Of a stretch of 18,260 bases of DNA, positions 1 to 9,100 are shown piece by piece. The notes under the pieces were generated by a model. It was not told where the DNA came from. It did not search any database and saw only the letters and a program-made list of their open reading frames with translations. Within the stretch, counting starts at the first letter, position 1. Every line of letters starts with the position of its first letter. A program made the translations under genes and the position numbers. The DNA is from Clostridiaceae bacterium UBA4839 (lineage in GTDB: Bacteria > Bacillota > Clostridia > Clostridiales > Caloramatoraceae). The stretch covers positions 87,144 through 105,403 of the forward strand of contig DHEX01000086.1 in NCBI GenBank assembly GCA_002400085.1, in the 5' to 3' direction.

Positions 1-1
1 C

Positions 2-30
2 TTGATAACATATTTATTTTTTGATATCAT
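2..30 (+). promoter_or_regulatory. Sigma-A-type promoter for uppS (extended -10)
   Basis: TTGATA (2-7) is followed after exactly 17 bases by TATCAT (25-30). Each hexamer is one base off consensus. A TG one base upstream of the -10 (22-23) gives the extended -10 form common in Gram-positive promoters. The predicted transcription start is near 37, leaving a short leader with the uppS ribosome site AGGGAGG at 52-58. The promoter could drive the whole envelope-precursor block. It sits at the window edge, so an upstream promoter and readthrough cannot be excluded. Confidence 0.6.
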
Positions 31-64
31 TTAATAAGGATTTTGTTGGTAAGGGAGGACTTAT

Positions 65-826
65 ATGTTTTTTAAAAAAAAGGTTAACAAAAATGAACAA
101 AGCATTTTAGAAAAAATTGATAAAGATAAACTCCCAAAACATATAGGAATAATAATGGATGGAAACGGCAGATGGGCTAAAGAAAGAAATCTTCCAAGAA
201 CTATGGGACATAGGGCTGGTGTTGAAACGCTTAAAGTTATTGTAAGAAAAGCATCTGATATCGGAATAAAATATTTGACTTTATATGCTTTTTCTACAGA
301 GAATTGGAAAAGACCTGCCGAAGAGATTAATGCCCTTATGTCACTGTTGGTTGAGTATTTAGGAAGCGAGCTTGATGAGCTGCATAAAAACAATGTTATT
401 GTTAATTCTATTGGTGATATTTCAAAGCTGCCGTTACCATGTCAGAAAATTTTGCATGAGTCAAAGGAAAAAACTAAAAATAATACAGGGTTAACTTTAA
501 ACCTTGCTTTAAATTATGGCAGTAGAGATGAAATAATAAAAGCTGTTAAGGAGATCTCTTCTGAAGTAAAAAGTGGTAATATATCTATTGATGATATTGA
601 TGAAAAAACTATAGAAAATCATTTATATACTAAAGGTATGCCTGATCCGGATTTAATAATAAGGCCCAGCGGAGAGCTAAGAATAAGTAACTTTTTACTT
701 TGGCAGATGGCTTATAGTGAATTATATTTTTCAAATATTTATTGGCCTGACTTTAAGCCGGAAGATCTTTATAAGGCCATTTATGATTATCAAAATAGAG
801 ATAGAAGGTTTGGCAATGCCAATTAA
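65..826 (+). CDS. uppS: Isoprenyl transferase (undecaprenyl diphosphate synthase)
   Basis: Cis-prenyltransferase that condenses farnesyl diphosphate with isopentenyl diphosphates into undecaprenyl diphosphate, the lipid carrier for peptidoglycan and other wall polymers. It is a peripheral membrane/cytosolic enzyme. The 253-residue length is normal for the family. The N-terminal motif HIGIIMDGNGRWAK places the catalytic Asp at residue 32. The C-terminal signature RPSGELRISNFLLWQ is complete; Pro in RPSGE replaces the more usual Thr. The protein ends in the usual RRFG-type tail, so it is full length. The ATG is chosen because AGGGAGG lies 6 bases upstream. It belongs with cdsA, dxr and ispG as a lipid/isoprenoid precursor gene. 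The frame stays open for 52 codons beyond the stop (see findings). Confidence 0.97.
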   Translation: MFFKKKVNKNEQSILEKIDKDKLPKHIGIIMDGNGRWAKERNLPRTMGHRAGVETLKVIVRKASDIGIKYLTLYAFSTENWKRPAEEINALMSLLVEYLGSELDELHKNNVIVNSIGDISKLPLPCQKILHESKEKTKNNTGLTLNLALNYGSRDEIIKAVKEISSEVKSGNISIDDIDEKTIENHLYTKGMPDPDLIIRPSGELRISNFLLWQMAYSELYFSNIYWPDFKPEDLYKAIYDYQNRDRRFGNAN

Positions 827-837
827 TATTTTTGCAT

Positions 838-907
838 CTATATCTTTGACAATTCATATGTGCAGCCTATTTTTAAAGATATAGCAGAAATGAACTATGA
901 AATTGTC
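838..907 (+). repeat. Two interleaved inverted repeats in the uppS-cdsA gap
   Basis: CTATATCTTT (838-847) is the exact reverse complement of AAAGATATAG (875-884). Immediately after the first arm, GACAATTCATA (848-858) complements TATGAAATTGTC (896-907) apart from one bulged base. Because the second pair starts inside the loop of the first and ends outside it, the two helices have pseudoknot topology. With no linker between the two 5' arms, both full helices may not form at once, so they could be alternative folds. A regulatory role for cdsA is inference; AT-rich DNA gives such matches by chance fairly often. Confidence 0.4.
846..873 (+). promoter_or_regulatory. Candidate promoter upstream of cdsA
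   Basis: A perfect -35 box TTGACA (846-851) is followed after 16 bases by TATTTT (868-873), which matches 4 of 6 positions of the -10 consensus. It lies in a 151-bp gap, the largest in the first block apart from none other of this size before polC. It overlaps the inverted repeats at 838-907. A second -10-like hexamer TATAAT at 950-955 lacks a good -35. I regard this as possible, not established. Confidence 0.3.
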
Positions 908-977
908 CAGTTAAAATTAAGAAAATTTTTAAATTTAAAGTGTGTCAATTATAATGAATTAGCGGAGGAGGCAATCT

Positions 978-1775
978 ATGGATAATAAGATTAAAAGGGT
1001 TATATCAGCTGCCGTTATGATTCCAATAGTTGTTGTATTTACCATACTAGGGGGGACTCCATTTAAAGTATTTGTTTCTGTTATAACTTTAATTGCAATA
1101 TTTGAATATAGAAATTCATATAACTGTACAGGGCAAAAGGCAATTTTAGGCATACTGCTATTAGGATATACATTAAATTTAGCTATTATTTTTTCAAATA
1201 AATATAATTATCAATTACCATTAATATTTTTAATCCTATTGCTTAGTATGGCAACACCTATCTTTAATAGAAAATATGATGTTATATCTTCAGCAATTAC
1301 TATAACAGGATACCTTTATATAGTACAATTCTTTACATTTTTGATTTTGATTAGAGATATTGATATGGGAAAAGACTATATATGGTTGGTATTCATTATT
1401 GCATGGTTTTGTGATACATGTGCCTATTATTCAGGAAGATTTTTTGGAAAGAAAAAGCTGTGCCCTGATATTAGTCCTAAAAAGACTATAGCAGGCTCTA
1501 TTGGAGGAACGATTGGCAGCATTATCGGTGTTATTTTATGGAATTATATTAATATATCAAAAGGAATATCATTTATAAGTATAATACTTCTTGGCTTTGC
1601 TGGTGGAATTATTGCTCAAATTGGAGACCTATCAGCTTCACTTATTAAAAGGTATTCAGGAATTAAAGACTATGGCAATATTATGCCAGGGCATGGAGGA
1701 ATTTTAGATAGATTTGATAGCATACTTTTTACTGCTCCTATAGTATATTATTATATAATACTTTTTGTTGGATGA
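978..1775 (+). CDS. cdsA: Phosphatidate cytidylyltransferase (CDP-diacylglycerol synthase)
   Basis: Integral membrane enzyme converting phosphatidic acid and CTP into CDP-diacylglycerol, the precursor of phosphatidylglycerol and other phospholipids. The 265-residue protein is a run of hydrophobic segments, as expected. The family signature is intact near residues 221-246: SLIKR, then KD, then PGHGGILDRFD, which holds the conserved Asp residues of the active site. The ATG is preceded by GGAGGAGG at 964-971, one of the strongest ribosome sites in the window. It follows uppS as in most Firmicutes and runs almost directly into the downstream membrane-protein gene (4-base gap). A small open frame (890-985) overlaps its start codon. 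Confidence 0.96.
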   Translation: MDNKIKRVISAAVMIPIVVVFTILGGTPFKVFVSVITLIAIFEYRNSYNCTGQKAILGILLLGYTLNLAIIFSNKYNYQLPLIFLILLLSMATPIFNRKYDVISSAITITGYLYIVQFFTFLILIRDIDMGKDYIWLVFIIAWFCDTCAYYSGRFFGKKKLCPDISPKKTIAGSIGGTIGSIIGVILWNYINISKGISFISIILLGFAGGIIAQIGDLSASLIKRYSGIKDYGNIMPGHGGILDRFDSILFTAPIVYYYIILFVG

Positions 1776-1779
1776 TTTT

Positions 1780-2769
1780 ATGAATGAGGAGAGTAAGGCA
1801 AACCTTAAGCTGATAATAATAATGATAGTTATTTTAATACTGCTTAAGATTTGCCTTATTTTTTTATGGCCTTTTGTAGCTGCAATTATTTTAGCCCTTG
1901 TCATTGAACCTTCTGTAAAGCACTTAATAGATGCAGGCTTTAAAAGGAAAACAAGTTCCATTATAGTAATAACCATATTTATTTTAGTATCATCATTTTT
2001 AGTTTTTTATCTTTCAAAGTATATATATGAGCAAATAGTAAATTTTTTATCGGAGCTGCCCAATATTGCTGACTTATTAAAGGAAAAGATCCCAATTTTA
2101 AAGGATAAGGATTTGGACTACATAAACAAAATTATGTCAATTAAAAACATAATGGATTCATACAAGGATAAAATATTAAAGCAAATACTATCTGCTTCCA
2201 ATAAAGTTTTATATATTTTTATAATGATTATTTCCACAATATTAATAAGCATTGATTTAGACAACATAGAATTATTTATTAAAAAATACACATCAAATAC
2301 TTTTTATAAAGTTTTTATTAATGTATCAAAAAAATTTTCTGATATGCTTAATTTAGAAATAAAACTTACAGCTGCTTCGACAGTTCAAACCATATTGGGG
2401 CTGTATATACTGGGATTTAGCAGACCTTTAACTATAGGACTTATTTGTGGTATACTTGATATATTGCCCGTTGTGGGAACAGCAATGGTTTTTATTCCTA
2501 TGATTATTTTTGAACTTGCTTCAGAAAGAATTTTTTTGTCTGTAGGTTTGATATGTCTTTATTTGCTGCTGCAGGCATCAAGAAAAATTATGGAAGTTAA
2601 GTTTGTTGGAAGCAGTTTGAAAATTAACCCATTAATAACATTAATATCAATATATGCTGGCATTAAAATTTATGGAGCTTGGGGGATAATTTTTGGCCCA
2701 ATTGTGGTAATATTATTTAAAGAATTATATAATGTTATAATCATTAGGTGTGAACTTCCAATCACTTGA
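1780..2769 (+). CDS. AI-2E/YtvI-family multipass membrane protein
   Basis: The 329-residue protein has two closely spaced hydrophobic segments at the N-terminus, a third about residues 60-80, a charged extracellular or cytosolic stretch (about 95-145), and then several more membrane segments ending in a GIIFGPIVVILFKEL-type motif. This layout fits the AI-2E transporter family (PF01594), which includes the sporulation membrane protein YtvI and putative Na+/H+ antiporters. The substrate cannot be told from sequence. I chose ATG 1780, four bases after the cdsA stop, over the in-frame TTG at 1765, which would overlap cdsA; neither has a strong ribosome site, so translational coupling to cdsA is likely. 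The gene is not part of the standard uppS-cdsA-dxr order. The reading frame just beyond its stop looks coding in another frame (see findings). Confidence 0.8.
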   Translation: MNEESKANLKLIIIMIVILILLKICLIFLWPFVAAIILALVIEPSVKHLIDAGFKRKTSSIIVITIFILVSSFLVFYLSKYIYEQIVNFLSELPNIADLLKEKIPILKDKDLDYINKIMSIKNIMDSYKDKILKQILSASNKVLYIFIMIISTILISIDLDNIELFIKKYTSNTFYKVFINVSKKFSDMLNLEIKLTAASTVQTILGLYILGFSRPLTIGLICGILDILPVVGTAMVFIPMIIFELASERIFLSVGLICLYLLLQASRKIMEVKFVGSSLKINPLITLISIYAGIKIYGAWGIIFGPIVVILFKELYNVIIIRCELPIT

Positions 2770-2784
2770 GAATTATAAAATTCA

Positions 2785-2812
2785 TTGACAAACATAATTT
2801 GCTAAATATTAA
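2785..2812 (+). promoter_or_regulatory. Candidate promoter upstream of dxr
   Basis: A perfect -35 TTGACA (2785-2790) is followed after 16 bases by TATTAA (2807-2812), with 4 of 6 matches to the -10 consensus. It sits in the 107-bp gap between the membrane-protein gene and dxr, and transcription would start about 60 bases before the dxr ATG. It could give dxr-rseP-ispG-polC expression independent of the upstream genes. The weak -10 keeps confidence low. Confidence 0.35.
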
Positions 2813-2876
2813 TTATGAAAATCTAAGAATAAGTGAGTATATTAAAGAAAATTAAAGATTACAGAGGAAGGTAGTA

Positions 2877-4025
2877 ATGAAAAGAATTAGTATATTAGGA
2901 TCTACTGGCTCTATTGGAACACAAGCAATAGATGTGGTAGGTAATTTAAAAAATGATTTTAAAATAACTGCACTATCAGCCAACTCAAATGCTGATGGTT
3001 TGATAAATCAAGCTGTAAAAACAAATCCCAAATATGTTGTCATAGTGGACGAAAATAAATATGATTATGTTAAAAATAAATTAGCAATATATGATATCCA
3101 TGTACTTAAAGGAATAGAAGGGCTTTTATATGCAGCTTCACTTCCTGAAACTGACATTGTATTAAATGCCATTGTTGGAATTGCAGGGCTTAGACCTACT
3201 ATTGAGGCAATAAGAGCAGATAAGATTATTGCACTTGCAAATAAAGAAACCCTTGTGGCTGGCGGAGATATTGTTGAAAAGGAATTAAAAAATTCAAAAG
3301 CATCATTAATTCCTGTAGACAGCGAGCATAGTGCAATATTTCAATGTTTAAACGGTGAAAAAAAAGAAGAGGTAAGGCGTTTAATTATAACAGCTTCAGG
3401 TGGACCATTTAGAGGAAAGAAAAAAAGTGAACTTTTAAACGTAACACCTGAAATGGCAGTAAAACATCCAAAATGGCACATGGGGAAGAAAATATCAGTA
3501 GATTCTGCTACACTTATGAACAAGGGATTAGAAGTAATAGAAGCATATTTTTTGTTTAAAATACCTTATGATAAAATAGATGTGGTTATTCATCCCCAAA
3601 GTCTGATTCATTCTATGGTAGAATATGTAGATGGTTCAATTAAAGCCCAAATAGGTGTAACTGATATGAGGATTCCCATTCAGTATGCCTTAACATATCC
3701 AGAAAGAAAAAAATCATGTATAGAGTATTTTGATTTTATGAATTATAATAATATGACTTTTGAAAAACCAGATAGGGATACATTTGAATGTTTAGACCTT
3801 GGATATAAAGCAGGAAAAATAGGAGGAACAATGACTACGGTGTTAAATGCTGCAAATGAAGAAGCAGTAAAGCTGTTCCTTCAAAATAAAATCAAATTTT
3901 TAGATATTCCTGAATTGATAAAAGAAGCAATGAATTCGCATAATGTTGAATATAATGCTTCACTTGAAAGAATATTTCAAGTTGATAAAGAATATAAAAA
4001 GTATGTAGATGATATTATAAGGTAG
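2877..4025 (+). CDS. dxr: 1-deoxy-D-xylulose 5-phosphate reductoisomerase
   Basis: Second enzyme of the MEP isoprenoid pathway: NADPH-dependent rearrangement and reduction of DXP to 2-C-methyl-D-erythritol 4-phosphate, in the cytosol. The 382-residue length is normal. An N-terminal Rossmann motif GSTGSIGTQ (residues 8-16) binds NADPH. The metal ligands are in PVDSEHSAIFQC (Asp148, Glu150), followed by the substrate-binding TASGGPFRG and the KHPKWHMGKKISVDSATLMNKGLE block, all intact. The ATG has GAGGAAGG a few bases upstream. It shares the pathway with ispG two genes downstream and supplies precursors used by UppS. Its stop lies 17 bases before rseP. Confidence 0.97.
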   Translation: MKRISILGSTGSIGTQAIDVVGNLKNDFKITALSANSNADGLINQAVKTNPKYVVIVDENKYDYVKNKLAIYDIHVLKGIEGLLYAASLPETDIVLNAIVGIAGLRPTIEAIRADKIIALANKETLVAGGDIVEKELKNSKASLIPVDSEHSAIFQCLNGEKKEEVRRLIITASGGPFRGKKKSELLNVTPEMAVKHPKWHMGKKISVDSATLMNKGLEVIEAYFLFKIPYDKIDVVIHPQSLIHSMVEYVDGSIKAQIGVTDMRIPIQYALTYPERKKSCIEYFDFMNYNNMTFEKPDRDTFECLDLGYKAGKIGGTMTTVLNAANEEAVKLFLQNKIKFLDIPELIKEAMNSHNVEYNASLERIFQVDKEYKKYVDDIIR

Positions 4026-4042
4026 GATGGTGATTATATTAA

Positions 4043-5053
4043 ATGGTTACATTTTTAGCAGCGATTTTTGTTTTTGGATTATTAATTATAAGCCATGAAA
4101 TGGGTCATTTTTTTACTGCAAAGGCCTGCGGAGTTAAAGTTAGTGAATTTTCCGTTGGAATGGGGCCAAAATTATTTGGAATTAAGGGAAAAGAGACAGA
4201 TTATTCTTTAAGGATTTTTCCTATAGGCGGATATGTAAAAATGCTTGGGGAGGAGGAAGAATCTCAAGATCCCAGAGCATTTTGCAACCAAAGCCCATGG
4301 AGAAGGCTTGTGGTTATTATTGCAGGTGCATTTATGAACTTTGTAGTGGCAATAGTATTACTTACTATTTTTAATTTTAATGTTGGTGTATACAAACCAA
4401 TTGTAAATAAAGTTGTACCAAATATGCCAGCTGAAAAGGCTGGTCTTAAGGCAGATGACAGGATTACTGCAGTAAATAATAATAGTATAGAATCTTGGGA
4501 AGAGTTTATTTCTTTTGTTGATCAAAACAAGGATAAGGATTTTAAATTAACGGTGGATAGAAATGGACAAAAGTTAGATGTAACTTTAAAGCCAGAATTC
4601 GATAAAACTGCGAACAAATATATGATTGGTATTGAATCCAAATATGTTAAGGGCAGTTTCGCAGAGTCGATAGCTGATGCTTTTAGGAAAACGAATCAAA
4701 TAGTAAAAGAAATATTTAAGTTCTTTGGCTTTCTATTCCAAGGTAAAATATCTTCAAATGATGTAGGAGGACCTGTTGCAATAATTAAGATGTCTGGAGA
4801 AGCTGCTAAACTTGGAATATGGAATTTAATAATGTTCGCGGCCTTTTTAAGTATTAACTTGGGGGTAATAAATTTAGTACCATTTCCAGCATTAGATGGA
4901 GGATGGGTTGTTATACTTCTTATCGAAGGGATTACAGGAAAGAAGCCTAATGAAGACAAACTTGGAATTGTTAATTTAATTGGATTTTCAATTCTAATGG
5001 CTTTAGCAGTCTTTATAACTTATAAGGACATATTGAAGCTTGGCTCATTTTAG
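4043..5053 (+). CDS. rseP: RIP metalloprotease RseP/RasP (site-2 protease)
   Basis: Membrane zinc protease that cuts within the membrane: it degrades anti-sigma factors and signal-peptide remnants (RseP in E. coli, RasP in Bacillus). The zinc motif HEMGH is at residues 18-22 in the first membrane segment. A PDZ domain covers roughly 120-190 (VVPNMPAEKAGLKADDRI). The third zinc ligand is in the NLVPFPALDGG motif of a C-terminal membrane segment. The 336-residue length matches Firmicute homologues, which have a single PDZ domain instead of the two in E. coli. The start ATG follows a GGATGGTGA ribosome site spaced about 9 bases, which overlaps the dxr stop. Its place between dxr and ispG is common in clostridia. 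Which anti-sigma factor it cuts here is not visible. Confidence 0.96.
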   Translation: MVTFLAAIFVFGLLIISHEMGHFFTAKACGVKVSEFSVGMGPKLFGIKGKETDYSLRIFPIGGYVKMLGEEEESQDPRAFCNQSPWRRLVVIIAGAFMNFVVAIVLLTIFNFNVGVYKPIVNKVVPNMPAEKAGLKADDRITAVNNNSIESWEEFISFVDQNKDKDFKLTVDRNGQKLDVTLKPEFDKTANKYMIGIESKYVKGSFAESIADAFRKTNQIVKEIFKFFGFLFQGKISSNDVGGPVAIIKMSGEAAKLGIWNLIMFAAFLSINLGVINLVPFPALDGGWVVILLIEGITGKKPNEDKLGIVNLIGFSILMALAVFITYKDILKLGSF

Positions 5054-5063
5054 AGGTGATATT

Positions 5064-6110
5064 ATGAGAAGAAATTGTAAAAAGATAAAAATAAAAGATA
5101 GGTATATAGGGGGGGATTCCCCTATTTTAATTCAATCAATGACTAATACAGATACAAGAGATGTATTAGCAACTGTAAACCAGATAACTGAGCTAGAAAA
5201 TGCGGGATGTGAAATTATAAGGGTAGCAGTTCCAGATTTACAAGCAGCTGAGGCAATTAAAGGAATAAAATCAAATATAAATATTCCTCTTATTGCAGAT
5301 ATACATTTTGATTATAAATTAGCTTTAAAATCTATGGAAAATGGTGTTGATGGACTAAGAATAAATCCAGGTAACATAGGAAGTGAATTGAGAATAAAAG
5401 AAGTTGCTAATTGTGCATCCTATTATAATATACCTATAAGGGTTGGAGTTAACTCTGGCTCTTTGGAAAAGGATTTACTTAAAAAATACGGCTCACCAAC
5501 GCCTGAAGCCCTTGTTGAATCTGCACTGCGAAATGTAAGATTACTTGAAAAGTATAATTTTTTTAATATTGTAATATCAGTAAAATCATCAAATGTTATT
5601 AAAAACATTGAAAGCTATAGAATATTAGCAAAAGAAACTGAGTATCCGCTGCATCTTGGGGTTACTGAAGCTGGAACAGCATTCTCAGGTACTGTTAAAT
5701 CAGCTATAGGTATTGGTTCACTTTTATGTGATGGCATAGGGGATACCATCAGGGTATCACTTACAGGAAGCCCTATAGATGAAATAAAAGTGGCAAAGGA
5801 AATACTAAAAGACTGCGGCATAAGAAAAGAAGGTATTGAAATCATATCATGTCCTACCTGTGGAAGAACTAACATAGATCTTATAAGTATTGTAAGGGAA
5901 GCAGAAAAAAGATTCAGCAGCATTAATAAGCCAATAAAAGTTGCTATTATGGGCTGTGCTGTAAACGGCCCTGGAGAAGCAAGGGAAGCAGATTTAGGTA
6001 TTGCAGGAGGCAGTGGAGAAGGAGTTATATTTAAAAAAGGGGAAATAATAAGAAAAGTGCCGGAAGAAAAATTATTAGATGCGCTTATGGAAGAAATAGC
6101 CAAGCTATAG
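5064..6110 (+). CDS. ispG: 4-hydroxy-3-methylbut-2-enyl diphosphate synthase (flavodoxin)
   Basis: Penultimate MEP-pathway enzyme, reducing ME-cPP to HMBPP with a [4Fe-4S] cluster. From the chosen start the protein has 348 residues. The cluster ligands are all visible with canonical spacing: Cys263-x2-Cys266-x31-Cys298-x6-Glu305 in SCPTCGRTNID and MGCAVNGPGEA. The N-terminal TIM-barrel half contains the typical QSMTNTDTRD, ADIHFDYKLA and LRINPGNIG motifs. I chose ATG 5064 because GGTGA lies 4 bases upstream in AGAGGTGAT; an in-frame TTG at 5040 would overlap rseP and has no ribosome site. The gene follows rseP by ten bases and precedes polC by 24. Confidence 0.97.
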   Translation: MRRNCKKIKIKDRYIGGDSPILIQSMTNTDTRDVLATVNQITELENAGCEIIRVAVPDLQAAEAIKGIKSNINIPLIADIHFDYKLALKSMENGVDGLRINPGNIGSELRIKEVANCASYYNIPIRVGVNSGSLEKDLLKKYGSPTPEALVESALRNVRLLEKYNFFNIVISVKSSNVIKNIESYRILAKETEYPLHLGVTEAGTAFSGTVKSAIGIGSLLCDGIGDTIRVSLTGSPIDEIKVAKEILKDCGIRKEGIEIISCPTCGRTNIDLISIVREAEKRFSSINKPIKVAIMGCAVNGPGEAREADLGIAGGSGEGVIFKKGEIIRKVPEEKLLDALMEEIAKL

Positions 6111-6134
6111 TATAGAACTTAGGGGGAAGAAATT

Positions 6135-9100
6135 ATGCCGAAATCCTTAGCAGAGATCATTGATAGTGATAGTGAACCTGAAGTAAAAAAATCACTAAAT
6201 GACATAGTTTTAAAAAAAATAAGTGTTAACAAATCAAAAAACATATGGAACATTGTACTTTCCTCTAACTCTAAAATTGAGGATAATGTTAAGGAAGTTA
6301 TAAAAAAGAATTTATGCTTAAAGTTTAAAATTTCAGGTCAGCTAAATTTAAATTTTGAAAAAAACAAAAATGAGATTCAAATTTCAAGCTTAAAGGACTT
6401 GGAAGATGAAAGCATATACAAAAAAATTATAAATGATATTTTTTGCAGCAGTCCCATGATAGCATGCATTCTTCAAAATTCAAATTATAAAGTTATAGAA
6501 AACTCATTAATAATATATGTTGAAAACGAATTTTCTTTAGTCATGTTAAAGGATAAAAAGGTTGAAAGCTATATATCTCAGTACATAAAGGATAAATTTA
6601 GCATTGATATTGAAGTTAAACTTGTTGAAAAAGCTGTGGACTTTGATAGCTATAATCTAAAAAAACAAAATGAGGATAAAAATATTATTAACAGCTGCTT
6701 AACGGAATGCAACGATTCAAATAAGATAAACACTTACAAAAAAACAACTGAAGCTAAGGCTGAAAATGTTGCAGAAAATGATTCCCCATATATCTATGGT
6801 AAAAAAGTAGGTAATGAAGCAGTAAAAATCTCTTCAATAATAAATGAGGAATGCGATAATGTAACTATTTGCGGCGAAGTTTTTAAAGTAGATATAAGGG
6901 AAACAAAGAATGGAAAGTTTATCTACAAATTCTTTATTACGGATTATACAAATTCAATAGCAGCCAAAATGTTTTTAAAACCTGAAAAGCTTGAAAATAT
7001 AAAGGCGAAAGTAAAAGTAGGAGCTTATTTAAAGGTTCAGGGTAATGTTCAATATGATAAATATGATAGGGAAAATATAATTATGGTCAATGGTATCAAG
7101 GAAGAGATACCAATAAAAAAAGTTGATAAGTCAGAAGAAAAGAGAGTTGAACTGCATCTGCATACTCAAATGAGTACTATGGATGGAGTTTCTTCAGCTA
7201 CTTCATTAATTAAAAGGGCAAAAGAATGGGGACATAGTGCTATTGCAATTACTGATCATGGAGTAGTTCAGGCTTTTCCGGAGGCAATGAATGCAGCTAA
7301 AGAGACTGGAGTAAAGGTTATTTATGGTGTGGAAGCTTATCTTGTAAATGATGGAGAACCACTTATAATAAGGCCAGGGAAAAGGGATTTAAATGATGAG
7401 TATGTTGTTTTTGATATAGAAACTACAGGGTTAAGTAGTGTTAAAAATGAAATAATTGAAATTGGAGCTGTAAAAATTAAAAATTCTACTATTATTGATA
7501 GGTTTTCCAAGTTCGTAAAGCCCAAAAATTCCATTCCAAGAGAAATTACTCAGCTTACCAGCATTACTGATGAAATGGTAAAAGATGCTGATAGCATTGA
7601 AATTGTTTTAGATAGCTTTATGGAGTTTGTTGGCAATGCAGCAGTAGTTGCACACAATGCAAAATTTGATACTGGATTTATTAGGGAAAGTTTAAGAAGA
7701 AAGGGTGCTGTATTTTCAAACTGTATTGTTGATACATTAAGCCTTTCAAGATGGCTGATTCCGAATCTTAAAAAATATAAATTAAATAATTTAACAGATT
7801 ATTTCAATATAAAACTGGAAAATCACCACAGAGCAGTGGATGATGCAGAGGCAACAGCTGAAATATTTTTAAGACTTATAAGTCTTCTAAAGGAAAAGGG
7901 AGTAAATACCCTAAGCGATGCAAATAAGCTCTATAGAGGCAATGTAGATATAAAGAAAGCTCCAACCTATCATATTATTTTATTGGTTAAAAATCATGAG
8001 GGTTTAATTAACTTATATAAATTAATTTCAATTTCTCATATGGATTATTTTCATAAGAGGCCGCGAATGCCTAAGAGTTTAATTCAGCAATATAGAGAGG
8101 GAATTATTGTGGGTTCCGCCTGTGAAGCAGGTGAGGTTTACAGAAGTATAGAAAATAATGCAGATGAGGATGAATTAAAAGAAACAATTAAATTTTATGA
8201 TTATCTTGAGATTCAGCCCAGAGGGAATAATATGTTCCTTATAAATAATGGGACTTTTGATAATGAAGAGGAACTATTAAATATAAATAGGAAGATTGTT
8301 AATTTAGGCGAAAGGTATAATAAACCAGTTGTTGCTACAGGTGATGTTCATTTTCTTGATCCAAAGGATGAATATTTCAGAAGGATATTGATGGCAGGCC
8401 AAGGATTTAGCGATGCAGATAATCAAGCTCCGCTTTATTTTAAAACTACAGATGAGATGTTAGATGAATTTAATTATTTAGGAAAGGATAAAGCTTATGA
8501 GGTAGTAATTAAAAACACAAATGCCATATCGGATATGATTGAAAACATTCTCCCTATTCCTAATGAAACTTTTCCGCCTAAAATAGATGGAGCTGAAGAT
8601 GAAATAAAAAATATGGCTATAAAGAGGGCTCATGATATATATGGAGAAGTTTTGCCTGAAATAGTTGAAAAAAGACTTACAAAGGAGCTTAACTCTATTA
8701 TAAATCATGGCTATGCAGTTCTTTATTTAATTGCTTACAAGCTTGTAGCAAAATCAAATAGTGACGGGTACATAGTAGGTTCAAGAGGTTCCGTTGGATC
8801 ATCTTTTGTTGCAACTATGTGTAAAATTACAGAGGTAAATCCACTGCCCCCTCATTATGTTTGTCCTAATTGTAAAAACTCAGAATTCATTTTAGATGGC
8901 TCTGCTGGATGTGGAGCTGATTTACCAGATAAGTTATGCCCTATTTGCAAGACACCTTATAAGAAGGATGGGCATGATATACCTTTTGAAGTCTTTCTTG
9001 GGTTTGAAGGGGATAAAGAGCCAGATATAGATCTTAACTTTTCAGGAGATTATCAGCCAATAGCACATAAATATACTGAAGAGATATTTGGAAAAGGCCA

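Noticed and set aside
950..955. TATAAT just upstream of cdsA as a promoter -10
   Set aside because: The best -35 at the right distance (TTTTAA) is poor, and a start there would leave almost no leader before the ribosome site. Chance matches to TATAAT are common in this AT-rich gap.
5040..5063. TTG start for ispG overlapping rseP
   Set aside because: No ribosome site before it, whereas AGAGGTGA is well placed before ATG 5064, and the protein from 5064 begins as homologues do.
5615..6103. 162-codon open frame on the minus strand opposite ispG
   Set aside because: It lies entirely antisense to a well-supported gene with intact cluster-binding residues, has no ribosome site and looks like a by-product of the coding bias of ispG.
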